From Malachius bipustulatus (Eukaryota; Arthropoda; Insecta; Coleoptera; Melyridae), in assembly GCA_910589415.1 (NCBI GenBank), contig OU342637.1:33882162-33946161 (forward strand): a DNA stretch of 64,000 nucleotides, read 5' to 3'. This document shows positions 32,505 through 43,912 of the stretch, piece by piece; the first letter of the stretch is position 1, and every line of letters starts with the position of its first letter. The translations under genes and the position numbers were made by a program. The notes beneath the pieces were generated by a model, which was not told the DNA's origin, ran no database searches, and saw only the letters and a list, made by a program, of their open reading frames with translations.

Positions 32505-35500
32505 AGTTTGGCAACTGAATTTTTGAACGTTTTGGTTATTAGGCCAGGTCAGGTCACATCTACTTTTTCCTGTTTACTTTATTTTTGTGGTGGAGGGGAA
32601 ATCCATCATGGACGCTCTGGTGTTCGTCAGTACCTGCGTCGTCTGTGGTTTCATCCTCTTGCGAGTTCTCTGTCAAACTTTTTCACCATCCATGTATGGA
32701 TGGGTAGTTGGGTAGTAATGGGTAGTATGGATCCGAGTAGTTTTTTCACCTTCGTTCTTTACTTTCCATGTCCCTCATGACCTGGCCTATGAACGCGTGG
32801 ATGGTGTTCCATGCCCGGGCTGAGTCAGTCATCATCTCAACATGTTCGCTTTCTCTATCTCGTCTCCTAGTTAGATCGTCAGGGTTCGTTTTTCCCTGTC
32901 CTATCTATGTATAATTTCAACTTCGCGTGTTCGCGGTCGTCCACTTCCCAACAGTATGGGCAGTTAGTCTCATCTCTCTTCCCAATCCTTTTTAGGTAAG
33001 TGCTCAAACTACCATGCCCCTAAAAAAAAACGTGTTAGGTAGTAATCCGTTCGGCGGTGTTTGCAGTTTTCCCAGCTTACGAAGTTCTTTATCAGAATCT
33101 TTGTGCACTTTACAACTGTTGTTGACTCCTCTTACCACTCCATTTGCCACCTTTTCAATGTCTCCGTGCGTTCGGTGGCACGGATATGCCTGTCATTTCC
33201 GCTTCTCGCATCGTAAATCCTTTTCCTCTCTTGGATAAGTAAGTTTATTAGGGGAATTTGTCGCCACTGTCGAGATTGTGCGATATCCACTAATGACTCT
33301 CAATAGCCCCCTCCTCTGAGTGCCTTTCAGGATATACCTATGTTTTTTGATGGCACCCATTGATTACACCCATGTCAACGCCGGTACCCAGAGTTATTTT
33401 CCTGATTGACAAGTAGCTGTCGATGATGTTCTGCATATATATTGATATGCCCTTATTCTGTAGTGGTGTGATTCCAGGACGATGTATTGGACGCGTTTTT
33501 AATAGACCCATTTGCCTCCAGACTTCTTCACAAGCTCGAGCAGCTTTTCTATGGCCTGAGGGGTTGATCTTCCTTGTCTGAAGCCACACTGGCTTGAAGA
33601 TAGTCCGCCACTCTCTTCTACTTCTTCTTCGAGTCTTCGCTTTATCAAGGCTTCGTGTAATTTCCCTATTGAGTTCAGGAGGCAGATAGGTCTATTAGAG
33701 GGTGCTTTTAGTAGCTCCTTGCCCTTCCAAAGTAGAATGACTTTGGCTTCTTTCCAGTCAGCTGGAAAGCTTTGATCCTTGAGTAACTAGTTATATATTT
33801 CCAGAAATATCTCGAGAGAGTTATATCTACTGCAATTTTAATTCTTTCCGCGTGGATGCGGTCTGGTCCTGGGGTTCTTTTTGTTTTCATTTTTCTTGTT
33901 GCAGTAACAAGTTCTCTTTTGGTGAACGGCGTAGGCTGACTTGTCGTTGGTTGCCATCTGGTTAGCTTATTGCTGGATTTCGGGAACAGTTCTTTGCACC
34001 ATTCCGCTCGTTGAGTCAGGGAGGGGTAGTATGGCAGTCCTTGCCTTCCAAAATTTTTTGTAAGAATCTGGTACCAATTTCCCCATAGGTCAACTTCAAG
34101 TTCACTACACAGTTTTATTCAGTGAGCTTCTTCTAATCTTCAGTCTCAGCTCCCTTTTTAATATTTCGTATATTTTCGCTGCCTAATTTCCGTTATTCTG
34201 TGTTTGCTTCCATTGGTTCGATCTTACCGCCTTTCTTCTGGCAGTGATGCATTTGTTTCTTGTTTCCTCAATTTCGTTGTTCCACCAGTTGGGGAGCCGT
34301 CTCCCTATTGGGTCTTTTTCGCTGCATTCTTTGGTGGGCTTCTGGAGTTTGTGTTTGAGACTCTCCCTTGCCTTGTTTTAGCTCTTGGAGGCTGATGGTT
34401 AGTTTTTCTGTGTTAAGTCTACTTCTTTGGTAAGAATGGCTGTAGCTTTTATTGTTTTGGTCGAGTATCTTTATTAAGATGTGTTTGTGGTGTGTGAAAC
34501 ACTCCTCGTCTAATATTCTCCATTCAGAAATTCTTCTAGCTAACCTGGGAAATGCCACCGTGATATCGATGTGTGTTTGGCTTATTATCCTGACGAATGT
34601 GGACTCCCCGGTGTTCATTACAGTCAGGTTTTGCTCCGAGATCCATTCGAGCACGTACTCTTCCTCTTTTATCAGCCTTTGGGGCTCCACAGAGTGGTGA
34701 TTTGGCGTTGAAATCTCCCGCAATTAATATCTCTTTGCCTTGGTATTTACGATTCCCGTAAACATAACATAGATCGATTTTCGAAACGCCTCGAAGGGGA
34801 TATTTGGTGACAGGTATAGGCAAAACATCCTCCATTTGCCAAAAGATACTGTCAAGTATGAGTCTCGTATGTCGTGTTCTATTATACCAGAGTTGTTGTT
34901 TATTTATATTGTGTATTGCCACGTTTCCTGTTTTACCCACTAGATAAGCCTGATGTTTGACGAATTTATTGTTAGGCTCGACGATCACCAGCAGATCTAT
35001 TTCTTCTTTAAGGGCCATATGTCATGTCGTGGTCAGGCTTTGGATTTGCCTAGTAGTTGTCCAATAGCCTTCCGAAGCCAGGACGTTTCGCTGAATCCTC
35101 TCTGTGGTCATTTGCGTTACATTGATTATAGTGAGGATCGTTGTTGCAGTAGCTGGCGCATGTCCGCGTTGTCTTTCGGTTTACCTGGAATCCATATACC
35201 GGCTTTGGTCAACCTTCAGAATCGCTCATGCAGGGTATCCTCAGGATCTCTCCGGAATGCGAGAAGCTCTCAAAGGCTGACGCAGCGGTGTTTCTCTCAA
35301 AGACTGCGTCCACTTTGCGCAGTTCTTTGCATGTATCGGATATGATCATCTCCGGCTGGTCCACACTGAGCTTACTGAGAGGATGATTCATATCTATTAT
35401 CGTTACTGTGAGGTGGCTTTTGGCCGCCTCAGATTATCTCCTCTGGCTGGAGGTTGGCAGTTGCGCTGACCCTTCCGGCTTCCTAATCTTCTTCCCGTTT

Positions 35501-36110
35501 CTAGATGAAGGTTCGAAACCGGAGAAGGGGGCACGCTTGTCAGCCTCCGATTTGGGTTAGTTTCTCTTGACCTCTGGTACGGCCGCTAAGGCCTTATTCT
35601 TTGGGCAAGGTTGCTTTTTTAGATCCGGGAAGGCCGGAGGTGTTGGTTTGGCTAGAGGCCTTGTCGGCTACCCTTGTGACCTTCTTTTTCCTTTTGATTC
35701 TGCACCGGAGATGCGTTTCCTCTTAGAGGAATCGTCGCCTTTGGGAGCTGAGGGTGTGTTTTGGCATTTCTGCTTTTGTGTCGTGGGAAGGCTGGCAGTC
35801 GTCGTCAACCTTTTCAGGTTGTTTGGGGAGTTGTAATTTTATGTTGTGTTTTTGACGCAGAAGACGCAGGCGCCTTCTGTTTTTAGGTGTCGCTATGCCT
35901 CCCTCAGTTCGTCCCCGCAGTCCCTATGCTGGCCCTATGACGGGACAGCGCAGCCGATTGATCAATAAAGGGCTTTTCATTGAACTCCCGTCTAAAAGAA
36001 ATCCATACGCCCCAGTGCCTATATGCGTTGTGGGGAAATCAACCACCAGGACCTCCACCCCTCCGTACGAGTCTCCGCCAACGGCACAAACACGTAGGTA
36101 ACCTAGGCTT
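32505..36110 (-). pseudogene. R1-like non-LTR retrotransposon, nearly full length but decayed
   Basis: Read on the minus strand from about 36.1 kb. ORF1 (~35.85-35.05) is Lys/Ser/Pro-rich, then MIISDTCKELRKVDAVFERN (gag-like). ORF2 starts near 35.02 kb with an AP-endonuclease: EEIDLLVIVEPNNKF, IDLCYVYGNRKYQGKEILIA with GDFNAKSPLCG, and later TVMNTGESTFVRIIS and ERWRILDEE-like residues (34.27-34.7, frame-shifted). The RT starts with KRTPGPDRIHAERIKIAVDI near 33.88, continues with WKEAKVILLWKGK-like and GFRQGRSTPQA-like blocks near 33.6-33.75, and is then cut. The C-terminal Cys/His tail is visible near 33.0 (RPNCPYCWEVDDREHAKLKL). Much of the RT palm is deleted: no YADD is seen. The element ends near 32.5 kb. 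Frameshifts throughout show it is inactive. Confidence 0.75.
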
Positions 36111-36540
36111 GGTCAACTTCTTATCTTTGGTCACGGGATAAGAGGAGTTTTTTTTTAGAGGTTTGTTCCTTTATAGACCCGCTGTGTTTAGTCATAGACA
36201 GGCGCACCACGAGATATGGCACGTAGGTAATACAGTTCCCTACCACGTGCCACACGATCAGGAGAAAAAAACCCCTTCACATGTCAGGAAGCACACATGC
36301 GGTCTGGTGTCAGTGAAGTAGGTCGCTCCAATGGGGACGCTCTAGCTACAAGCACTTAGTTTTTGATCTATTGGAAAGGAGGACTTTAGACCCCGCCAGT
36401 CAACCTTAACTCTTTGGTCCCCTTCAAGGTACTGTACAGGGGGTTGTATTTAGATAAAAGTCAGCTGTCAAAACCATTCATTCGATCAACAAAACCCCAG
36501 CTTGGCAGCTGTGACAATTCAATAATTTTTAATAAAATAA
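36111..36540. other. Upstream side of the R1-like element
   Basis: GC-moderate sequence (CACGTGCCACACGATCAGGA, CCCGCCAGTCAACCTTAAC) that changes to AT-rich at about 36480. Possibly the element's 5' UTR. I see no coding content or target duplication. Confidence 0.35.
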
Positions 36541-37370
36541 TCAGTAACATTATAAATGATTTAATAAAATGGATCACTTGATTTTTACCTTCATTTTTGG
36601 TAGGAGGAAACATCGTCTGAAAAAATGTTTCAGGCAAAAGTTTGATTTTGTTTCACAGAAAATGGTAATCCGCGTAAAAATGGCAGTTTCTATTACAAAA
36701 ACAAAGTCACCCCCACCTTCTCGTGATGGGGTGGGGTGGGAGCTAATTTTTGTGTACAAACGAAGTCCCCCTCCAAATCAAACAATGTTTGAATTTTTTT
36801 TATCACTGATGGTCAGAAATAATCAACCTGGGGGGTTGATTATTTTGATGATGGCATTTTTTCGGGTGTTGTGGTTGTAATATTTTTTATGATTATTGTC
36901 TATGTATTTAATTGTGCTTTATTTTATTTTTTTCTGTATGTTGTTGTTTTATTATTGTGGCGATTACATTGTAGATGCTGGAGCATAGGTAAGTATTTGA
37001 AAGTAGGATTAGCGTACTTAGTCGTGCTGGTTGGCTATGCCATCTAAGTGCGTTAGTGGAAAGTAAGAATCGTTTTTTGTTTTTATTTTAATTATTTTCT
37101 CTGTAAATTCCTTAGTCTAGGTGTAGTGTTTAGTACACCCAGGTAGTAGTCTTTAGTACCTACTATTGTTTTGGGTGATGGTTTATGCAGATTCAGTGAT
37201 GAACAGCTCCTAAGGTGATGTATTGGTGTGGCATCGCTGTTTTGAATTGTTTAAATCTTTTTTTTTTTCTTTAAACTCATGGTTAAATTACATTAAATAT
37301 TTAAAGTCATATAGAGCGCTCAATAAAATCTCAAAAATAAAACAAAGAAAATTAAATATTTCCTCAATCG
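36541..37370. other. Repeat-like DNA with one perfect small hairpin
   Basis: AATAATCAACC (36816-36826) and GGTTGATTATT (near 36833-36843) form a perfect 11-bp stem. Overlapping frames on both strands at 36569-36880 look like repeat DNA. The remainder up to the end of the cuticle gene 3' UTR is AT-rich. Confidence 0.45.
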
Positions 37371-37431
37371 TTTATTTCAACATAACACTAAATAACAAAC
37401 AATCCTCTAAACCCGTTTCTATACTCCAGAC

Positions 37432-38067
37432 TCAATGATGATGTCCTGCAGGTCCCTGGTAGCCCCAGTGGGTCACTCCTACGAAACTGTCTCCTCCATG
37501 TCCACCATGTCCACCATGTCCACCATGTCCACCATGTCCATGACCATGATTACCGTAATGAGCAGGATGGTGAGCATGACCGATCCTCTTCACGACAGCG
37601 TTGAAGCCTTTATGGGGCTCGGCGATGTACTCCACAACTCGAAGGGTTCCATCGGCTTCCTTCAAAGTGTAGGCGCCTTTCACTACGTGTCCGTCGCGGT
37701 GCTCGTACTGGGACTTCTTGTCGCCGGTGTGAGGGTCTGAGACGCCATATTCGAATTTGTAGTGACCCTAAAAGTTAAATTAAATTTAGTTTGGACTCTG
37801 GAGTATGCAATTGCAATTTATTTCTATGATTATTTTCATATATTATGAAACTGGAAATTTTCGAGTTTATAAAAGAAAAAATGTATTATTAAGTAGGTAA
37901 TAATAATTTTATAGCTTTAGTAGGTACTTACGCCATTATCACCATGATGAGAGGTAGCATAAGTGGCTGCTAACAAGACTGCGAAGATGATTAACTAGAA
38001 GTAACAATAATTGTTTGATTAATAAAAATTTGTAAACTTAGATCAATGTGGAACTTACGAATTTCAT
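37432..38067 (-). CDS. RR-2 cuticle protein, His/Gly-rich (three exons), copy B
   Basis: Exons in transcription order: 38059-38067 (MKF), 37932-37994 and 37432-37767, all phase 0; 135 residues. Signal peptide [16 protein letters not shown]. The RR-2 domain is nearly identical to copy A (14275-14895): [54 protein letters not shown]. It differs from copy A by VS for VA after YG, and by two extra GHGGHG units in the tail (six residues). It ends [11 protein letters not shown], then PAGHHH against PEGHHH. The core promoter is identical to copy A, so both are probably expressed together. The same strand and very high similarity suggest a recent duplication, although the introns differ in sequence and in length. 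TTTATT at 37371-37376 gives a minus-strand AATAAA. Confidence 0.95.
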
Positions 38068-38111
38068 TTTTCTTGGTTATTTCTTGGTTATTGGTGGGTT
38101 GTTGATGCTGA

Positions 38112-38160
38112 ATGAACTGATACTGACTCAAGCTGCGTAAAGATCTTTTATACTAAAATC
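38112..38160 (-). promoter_or_regulatory. Core promoter of cuticle gene copy B
   Basis: TATAAAAG on the minus strand (38145-38152) inside the block TAGTATAAAAGATCT, which also precedes copy A. The initiator ATCAGTTCATTC follows about 30 bases later. Confidence 0.75.
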
Positions 38161-39929
38161 AGTTCCAAGATGAAGCAATGATCTAGCCTAACTGTCTAAA
38201 ATTCACATTTATGTAATATGTAATAAATAGTTCTAATAAATAAACAAAAACGGAATTCACCGTAAAATTGTAAATCAATAATGAATGCAACAATTAGTTC
38301 CAGAATCTTTTTACGCGACCAGGCGTGTGCCGTGCAATGGTAGGAACGCATTCTTAGGACGAAAAAACGCGAAATTAATAATTACGGTCTTCAAAGAGGT
38401 GAACACATGTCTTGTGCGGCTCTGGAAATTGTAAAGGAGCAAATTTGTTTATTGCGGTGAGCCGAAATGCACGGCTAAGAAGAAATTAAAAGCAAGACAT
38501 GCCGTGTTATGGGTAATATTATTTCACTCAAAGTCTAAAAAATTTGCGTCCCCGAAGGGTTGAATTACTTGCAACAATTCCCCAATTACAACGTCAATTT
38601 ATTTATTTTCCAGATTAGTTGTCCGAATAACGCGTCCCCGCGAGCGAGCGGCCCCTCTGTCGATCCCTAAAGTGCTTATGGCCTCCAGGTGACTTTTTCA
38701 ACTACACTCGCATGTGTTCAAATACGCTTAAATGTTGCGAGCAGGAAATTGACTAATATCTGTTAAATCATTCATTCCTTCTTCGGTTTAACAGATGACC
38801 ATGAGTATATCCCCGAGGCTTCCACCTATTATTTTCTTAGAATTTAATAAATTTAAAAGCGTCTTGTCGTTCGTGTCATTAGCGTCGTGGAACCCTATCT
38901 TTTTCGGCTCGTTTGTCATTTGTCCGATCTTGAATGAATCTCTGCGGCAGTCTGGTTACTATGATTACTGTTATAGTTATCCCTCTTTTTAAATTACCAT
39001 GCTTTATTAATTTAATTTAGGTTATTTTAAATCTATTTGGAGTCTCCGAACGCTGCCTGCTAACCAACAATTCATTAGTTTTTATTATTATTATATTACC
39101 TGGTCCTTTTTATATTACCTGACTTTGAAATAATAATAATTAAATATGGATTAAATCAATTTTTTATAATACAAAGCGATTGATTATACTATTTGTATTG
39201 TTTTTAGGTAATCTCGGAGGAGATAATACGAGAAATCTTAATTAAGCCAAGTAGCAATCCAAAGTAATTACCAGAAATAGTGAGTTGAGATCATTAATTT
39301 TCCAGGCACGCCCCAAAAACAAATATGTAGAAACGATTAAAAAATCCTCGCTGCAAATTAAGATGAAAAGATTCTTGTCAAGACCATCTATCATGTGCTT
39401 TTCCGTTTTAATTGTTTGCGTGTCTAACTGTTCCCTCGTCTAATTCGGAAGCTGGTCGCGCAACTCTTCTCCCATAATAAATTACAATCAAGTCCCGATA
39501 ATTTCATCAATCACTTCGAATATTTGCCGATAGGCGTGGCAGGACATGCGGAAAAGGGACCTCGGCCACACACAGACTACTTATCAAAGGACCTATAATA
39601 AACAAGGAATTATCAACCCTTGGTTAATTGAGATTTTTTGATTACCTACTTCTTATTGCATGCCAACATATGAAATTGCTTGGTTATTTTTGCCTCCGTT
39701 TGCAGGAGTTATTTTTTTTGATTTAACATTCCTCGGCTATAATCAGTTATATCAGCTAAGAATATCTCGACTCAAATCAAATCATTATTCACAAGTACTT
39801 CGATCAAATTTTTAACACCTTATATCATACATAAGGTTTATGCATTCCTTTATGTAGGTACCTACATTCCTTAAGTGGGTATAGAGCAAAATGTGCAAAA
39901 TAGATAACTGATACACCAACATTTACAAA
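38161..39929. other. Complex, mostly repeat-free non-coding stretch
   Basis: The first 150 bases match the upstream flank of copy A (TTATGTAATATGTAATAAATA, AAAACGGAATTCACC). From about 38380 to 39620 the sequence is of mixed composition with few low-complexity tracts, and lacks the ACAGGGTG-type arms and RT remains that fill most of the window. Only short chance frames (for example 38795-38992). Such unusual complexity in an otherwise repeat-filled window makes it a candidate for a conserved regulatory region, but nothing in it identifies a target gene. Confidence 0.35.
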
Positions 39930-40225
39930 ATAGGTGATTTAACGACCATACTTCAAGAAAAAAGTCGGGCCTGCAAAAGGTACCGTTTTCGAGACAAGGG
40001 TGTTAAAAAAAAAGTTTTTCGTACTTTTTTTGCGACATCTTACGGCTACGAGCTCCAGCTTTGATCTGGTAATGTTCTGGGATAATATGTCAGTGGTGGA
40101 GATTTTAGGGTGGCGTAAAAGTTTAACCCCCATAACTTTTAAGCCATCACTCGAAAATTTCGCTCTTTTTACAGCAAATTCCAAAGTACCAATGTTTCTT
40201 TACACAAAGAAGTTATTTATTATTA
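39930..40225. repeat. Decayed repeat, possible foldback arm
   Basis: ACCGTTTTCGAGACAAG and CCATAACTTTTAAGCCA have the style of foldback arms. ATCGTTTTCGAGAAAAACGGCA near 41700 (first 20 bases: ATCGTTTTCGAGAAAAACGG) may be a relative on the far side of the RT fragment. No clear pairing. Confidence 0.35.
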
Positions 40226-41674
40226 TATACAATATCCAAGATTCTGGAATATTGTTTCAGGGATAGACTGGAGAAGTTTCTGGAGGGCGAAAATATTCTT
40301 TCTCTGAGCCAACATGGTTTTAGGAGCCAGAGATCAACGCACACAGCTCTGGGCTCCTTCTATGAAAATGTGATTAGTGCTTTGGAGTCGGGTGAGTGTC
40401 CTGTTGGGATCTTTTGCGATCTCACTAGGGCATTTGATTGCGTGAATCACCCGCTATTGATTTAAAAGTTATCAGAGTGTGGTGTGAATGGTTTACCATT
40501 GGTTTGGATAGAGTCTTTTCTGAGTGGTAGGAGGCAATTTGTGTCCATACCTAATGTGGAGGAGATGCATGGATCTAATTCGGACCTCGTTGACATTGAG
40601 GTGGGAGTACCGCAGGGTTCCATTTTGGGCCCTGTACTCTTTTTACTGTATATCAATTCTCTTGAACGCTTCTCCAGGGATGATGTTTTTGTGACCATGT
40701 ATGCAGACGATGCGGCGATCCTTCTGTCCCCTGGGCAGTCGGAGAATTTACAGCATCAGGCGCAAAGAGTTATTGCGAGATGTGTGTTCCTGGTTTCGTC
40801 AACAGTGTTTATACTTTAATGTGGGCAAAACGAGGGTGGTGCGATTTCACCATCGTCAGAAGAATGTTGAGGATATTCACTTGTTTTTAGATGAGGCGGA
40901 GGTGCCTGTTGTCACTTGTGTGAAATTTCTTGGGCTGCATATGGATGGTAATTTGAATTTTAAAGATCACTGCGACTTCATAGTGGCGAGGTTGAGTTCA
41001 GTATCGTACCAGGTTAGGAGTATCCGTAGTGTTTTAACTATGGGACAACTTTTAATGCTTTATTATGCTCAGGTTGAATCACGTATTAGATACGGGATTT
41101 GTTTTTGGGGGTGGTCCACGTACTCCACGAGAGTTTTTATTGCACAGAAAAAGATCTTGAGGATTATGTGTGGTGTCAACAGGGGGCGGTCATGTAGACC
41201 ATATTTTAAAGACTTGAGAATTTTGACTGTACCGGCTTTGTTTGTGTTTGAGTTGTGTGTTGTAGTTTTTAGGAAACGTGAGCAATTGTCCCTTGTGGGA
41301 GATCACTCGGTGAACACCAGACAAAAATCACTTTTGCGAGAGATACGATTTAAGACCAAGATAGCCAAAATTAGTCCCAATTATTTGGGTATAAAATTAT
41401 ATAATAATTTGCCACAATATCTGAAAGAATGTGAGAGCTTTATAGTATTTAGAAAGGCACTGAGATGTTACCTGAGTGATCTCTGCTTGTATAGTGTAGA
41501 AGAATATTTAGATCGAAGATTTTAGTTACGTGTTGGACAGTAGTTTTAAAATTTTGTGAAGATTGTCATGTGTGTAGGTTTATTTTGGACTTTTCAACTT
41601 TATTAAGACGATTCCTATACAAACCTGATGTTTGTCATAATATGGAAAATAAAGTTTATTATTATTATTATTAT
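40226..41674 (+). pseudogene. Non-LTR retrotransposon RT, 3' half (CR1/jockey group), ends in ATT repeat
   Basis: Frames, in order: ISKILEYCFRDRLEKFLEG, then SLSQHGFRSQRSTHTALGS, then the RT palm motif A region GIFCDLTRAFDCVNHPLL (a stop at 40464 interrupts it). The main frame 40484-40819 has VGVPQGSILGPVLFLLYINS and YADDA (F/YxDD box). A one-base frameshift near 40795 joins 40701-41525, covering the thumb and the ALQKRIIR-like AQKKILRIMCG block, with KILRIMCGVNRGRSCRPYF and a last NNLPQYLKECESFIVFRK. Stop at 41523. The 3' UTR ends with the AATAAAG and a TTATTATTATT tract at ~41650-41674. It is truncated at the 5' end, which is usual for non-LTR elements. With only one stop and one shift it is young. 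Confidence 0.88.
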
Positions 41675-41739
41675 TCTTGATCAAAATCTATAGAAGACAT
41701 CGTTTTCGAGAAAAACGGCATTTTAGTAAGAAAGTACGT

Positions 41740-42290
41740 CATTGCAGTCTTCGACGTAATGAGTCGCGCTCATTCGTTCGAAAACACCATGCGTATTACG
41801 AATAGTGTTGTCTGCAAACAATTCCGAGTTCCGACATCGAAACTTATGGACACCCATGATGGATCGTTTGAAATTGAAGGTCCGGTCGAACGTAGCGAGA
41901 TGATATCGCCGTCGACCGATGACCTCAACGATTTGCAAGGGCTCGTGCGACGATCGACCCGAAAGTCGACCGCCTAGTAAAGTCACATTGTTTTTAGCCT
42001 TTCGACCCACGGAACTCCTAGAAGTATCGTTGCCAACTTTGTCAAGAAAGGATACGGCCTTAGAGGCGTCCAGGCATAATCCCACGGATGGTAGCTTCGC
42101 ACCACCGCCCGCTCGAGCGAGTGCGTGAACCAAATGTCCAAACCTGCGGTTCCTCTCGTACTGAGAAGGATTACTATCGCAACGACGAGTCATCAGTAGG
42201 CTAAAACTAACCTGTCTCACGACAGTCTAAACAGAGCTCACGTTGCCTATTGGCGGGTGAACAATCCGACGCTTGGCGAATTCTGCTTCG

Positions 42291-42328
<38 letters not shown>

Positions 42329-42357
42329 GACGTCGCTATGAACGCTTGGCCTTGGCC

Positions 42358-42404
<47 letters not shown>

Positions 42405-42815
42405 GAAAACTCTTCAAGCCAAAAGGATCGATAGGCCGTGCTTTCGCAGTCCCTATGCGTACTGAACCTCGGGATCAAGCCAGCATTTGCCCTTTTGCTC
42501 TACGCGAGGTTTCTGTCCTCGCTGAGCTGGCCTTAGGACACCTGCGTTATTCTTTGACAGATGTACCGCCCCAGTCAAACTCCCCGCCTGGCAGTGTCCT
42601 TGAAAGGGATCACGCAAGAGAGTAAATCGGCGCCCGTAACCCAAAGAGACGAACGTCGACCGAACGTACCGCGCGAACGGCACCGTCGGAAGACGCCGGC
42701 TTCGGGTCCGGTACGCCACTCTGTGCGCTTGGTTCAAGAATACCGTAACAGCCGCCGCTCGTGAGCGAACGGCGCACGCGTTCCGCATCACCGAGTAAGT
42801 AAAGAAACGATGAAA
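41740..42815 (-). rRNA. 28S rRNA 3' part, reverse strand, pseudogene fragment
   Basis: The complement of the large-subunit rRNA. Conserved words appear in order on the plus strand as complement: CCCACGGATGGTAGCTTCGC, GGTTCCTCTCGTACTGAGAA, AACAATCCGACGCTTGGCGA, ATGATAGGAAGAGCCGACAT, GCCACAAGCCAGTTATCCCT, TTCAAGCCAAAAGGATCGAT, GGCGGGGAG complement (CTCCCCGCCTGGCAGTGTCC) and AGTAAGTAAAGAAACGATGA. Differences from the highly conserved form include CTCACGACAGTCTAAACAGA for the usual CGACGGTCTAAACCC, and an extra copy of TTGGCC in GAACGCTTGGCC. Only about 1.07 kb is present, without 18S, 5.8S or spacers, so this is a displaced fragment and not an active rDNA unit. The 28S proper may start a little before or after 41740. 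Open frames across it are meaningless. Confidence 0.92.
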
Positions 42816-42839
42816 AAACAATGATTTGTTTTTAACAGT

Positions 42840-43710
42840 TTCTACTGGGGTGGTGTACACCATATTTCTTAGTGGTTCAGAAGAACAAATCTAAAGTGTT
42901 TAAATCTGGAGACGAAAAGGGACCAAGTCTGTGGACCTCCTCGGCCTATCCAGCGGTTTTGATAGTCTTGATTTAGACTTTTGTTTTTATTTAAAGTTTT
43001 CTTCTATTCTCCTGCAGTAAGGCTTAAATGCGATGCACAGCCATCGTGCATAAACCAAATTTCTTTTCAAATTTGAATGGGTACATCTTATAAAAGTCCT
43101 GGAAGTTCTTGTTCAAGAAAATTCTGATTTAGCCCATTTAACCTCAAAGGCAAAAAAATGGATCACTTAAATGGTTGACACTTATGCCTGCCCATACGTT
43201 GACCGAAAATGTCTGCTGGTGATGTCCCTGTTGAATAGCAGTTGGATTCTCACCAGCCCATACATGAAAATTTACTTTGTTCGTAAAAAGGACGGTTTTC
43301 TCTCGGTATAAGAGCTTACACCCTTTGAATATTATGGTGAGTACCTACGGGTAAAGCAGCTGCCTTTTCAAAATTTTACATACTGTGACACAAATTCAAA
43401 TTTTCACCGATTTTTCTTGTACTTATAGCCGGATTGTTTACAACTTCGTCCAGAACAGCTTCTTCTACCTGGACATGAAGATCATGTGTGGTCCTTCATA
43501 TCCAGAATGTTTTTTAACACTTCGAGTTTCCAGCAGACGTTCGTGAACAGCAGGAAAAGTTCTAGGAACTGGAATTTGTCCTCCTGTATATCTTTCTTGA
43601 TAAATACGTTAGGCCAATCATGTGTTTCCATCGGCAGGACCATAAGCAAAATGCATTTCGACCATTTCTCGATTTGTGCAATTTATAGTCATTGCTGAAT
43701 AGGTCGGGGA
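42840..43710 (-). pseudogene. Decayed transposase (DUF4817 + DDE type), reverse strand
   Basis: Minus strand, N- to C-terminus from about 43.70 to 42.84 kb: NGRNAFCLWSC/ADGN-like residues, the N-terminal helix-turn-helix region (frames degraded: MHFAYGP and WPNVFI); NPAISTRKIGENL, matching the NPxxSTRxIAxEL second domain; then FTNKVNFHVWAGENPTAIQQ and HHQQTFSVNVWAGIS, matching the DDE region (xWSVNVWCGI); then ARWLCIAF; NRWIGRGG-like PLDRPRRSTDLVPF; VYTTPVETV at the end. Stops and frameshifts interrupt every section. The first (D) and second (D) catalytic positions are not clear. Its C-terminal part is repeated in opposite orientation at 43694-43912. It belongs to the same family as the fragment in the FB2 loop. 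Confidence 0.8.
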
Positions 43711-43912
43711 GGTCCACAGGCTTGGTCCCTCCGGTCTCCAGATTTAAACCATTTAAATTTTTTCTCCTGTGGTCAATTAAAAAAATAGTTTGATGAACAC
43801 CACCCTAGTATAGAAACTGCTGAAGATCTACAAAACGGAATCATTGCATGTTGCAATCGAGGGACTCTAGTACCTACCTACTTACTGAAATCTTGGGAAT
43901 CGGAAAATTTTT
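43694..43912 (+). pseudogene. Inverted C-terminal fragment of the same transposase
   Basis: Plus-strand frame IGRGGPQAWSLRSPDLNHLN, then FFSCGQLKK, then DEHHPSIETAEDLQNGIIAC, matching WIGRGGPIAWPPRSPDLTPL and the LWGxLKxLVY ... VETVEELRxRI end of the family. This is a second copy of the region at about 42840-42960, pointing the opposite way, giving ~120-bp imperfect inverted repeats at the ends of the pair (for example GGGACCAAG / CTTGGTCCC). Confidence 0.8.

Noticed and set aside
41640..42840. An R1/R2 insertion in 28S rDNA
   Set aside because: The neighbouring LINE is CR1/jockey-like and ends before the 28S sequence begins, and the known R2 target word is not within the preserved 28S part.
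41759..42863. Several open frames, including a 165-residue minus-strand frame
   Set aside because: They are conceptual translations of 28S rRNA sequence, which has a strong known identity.
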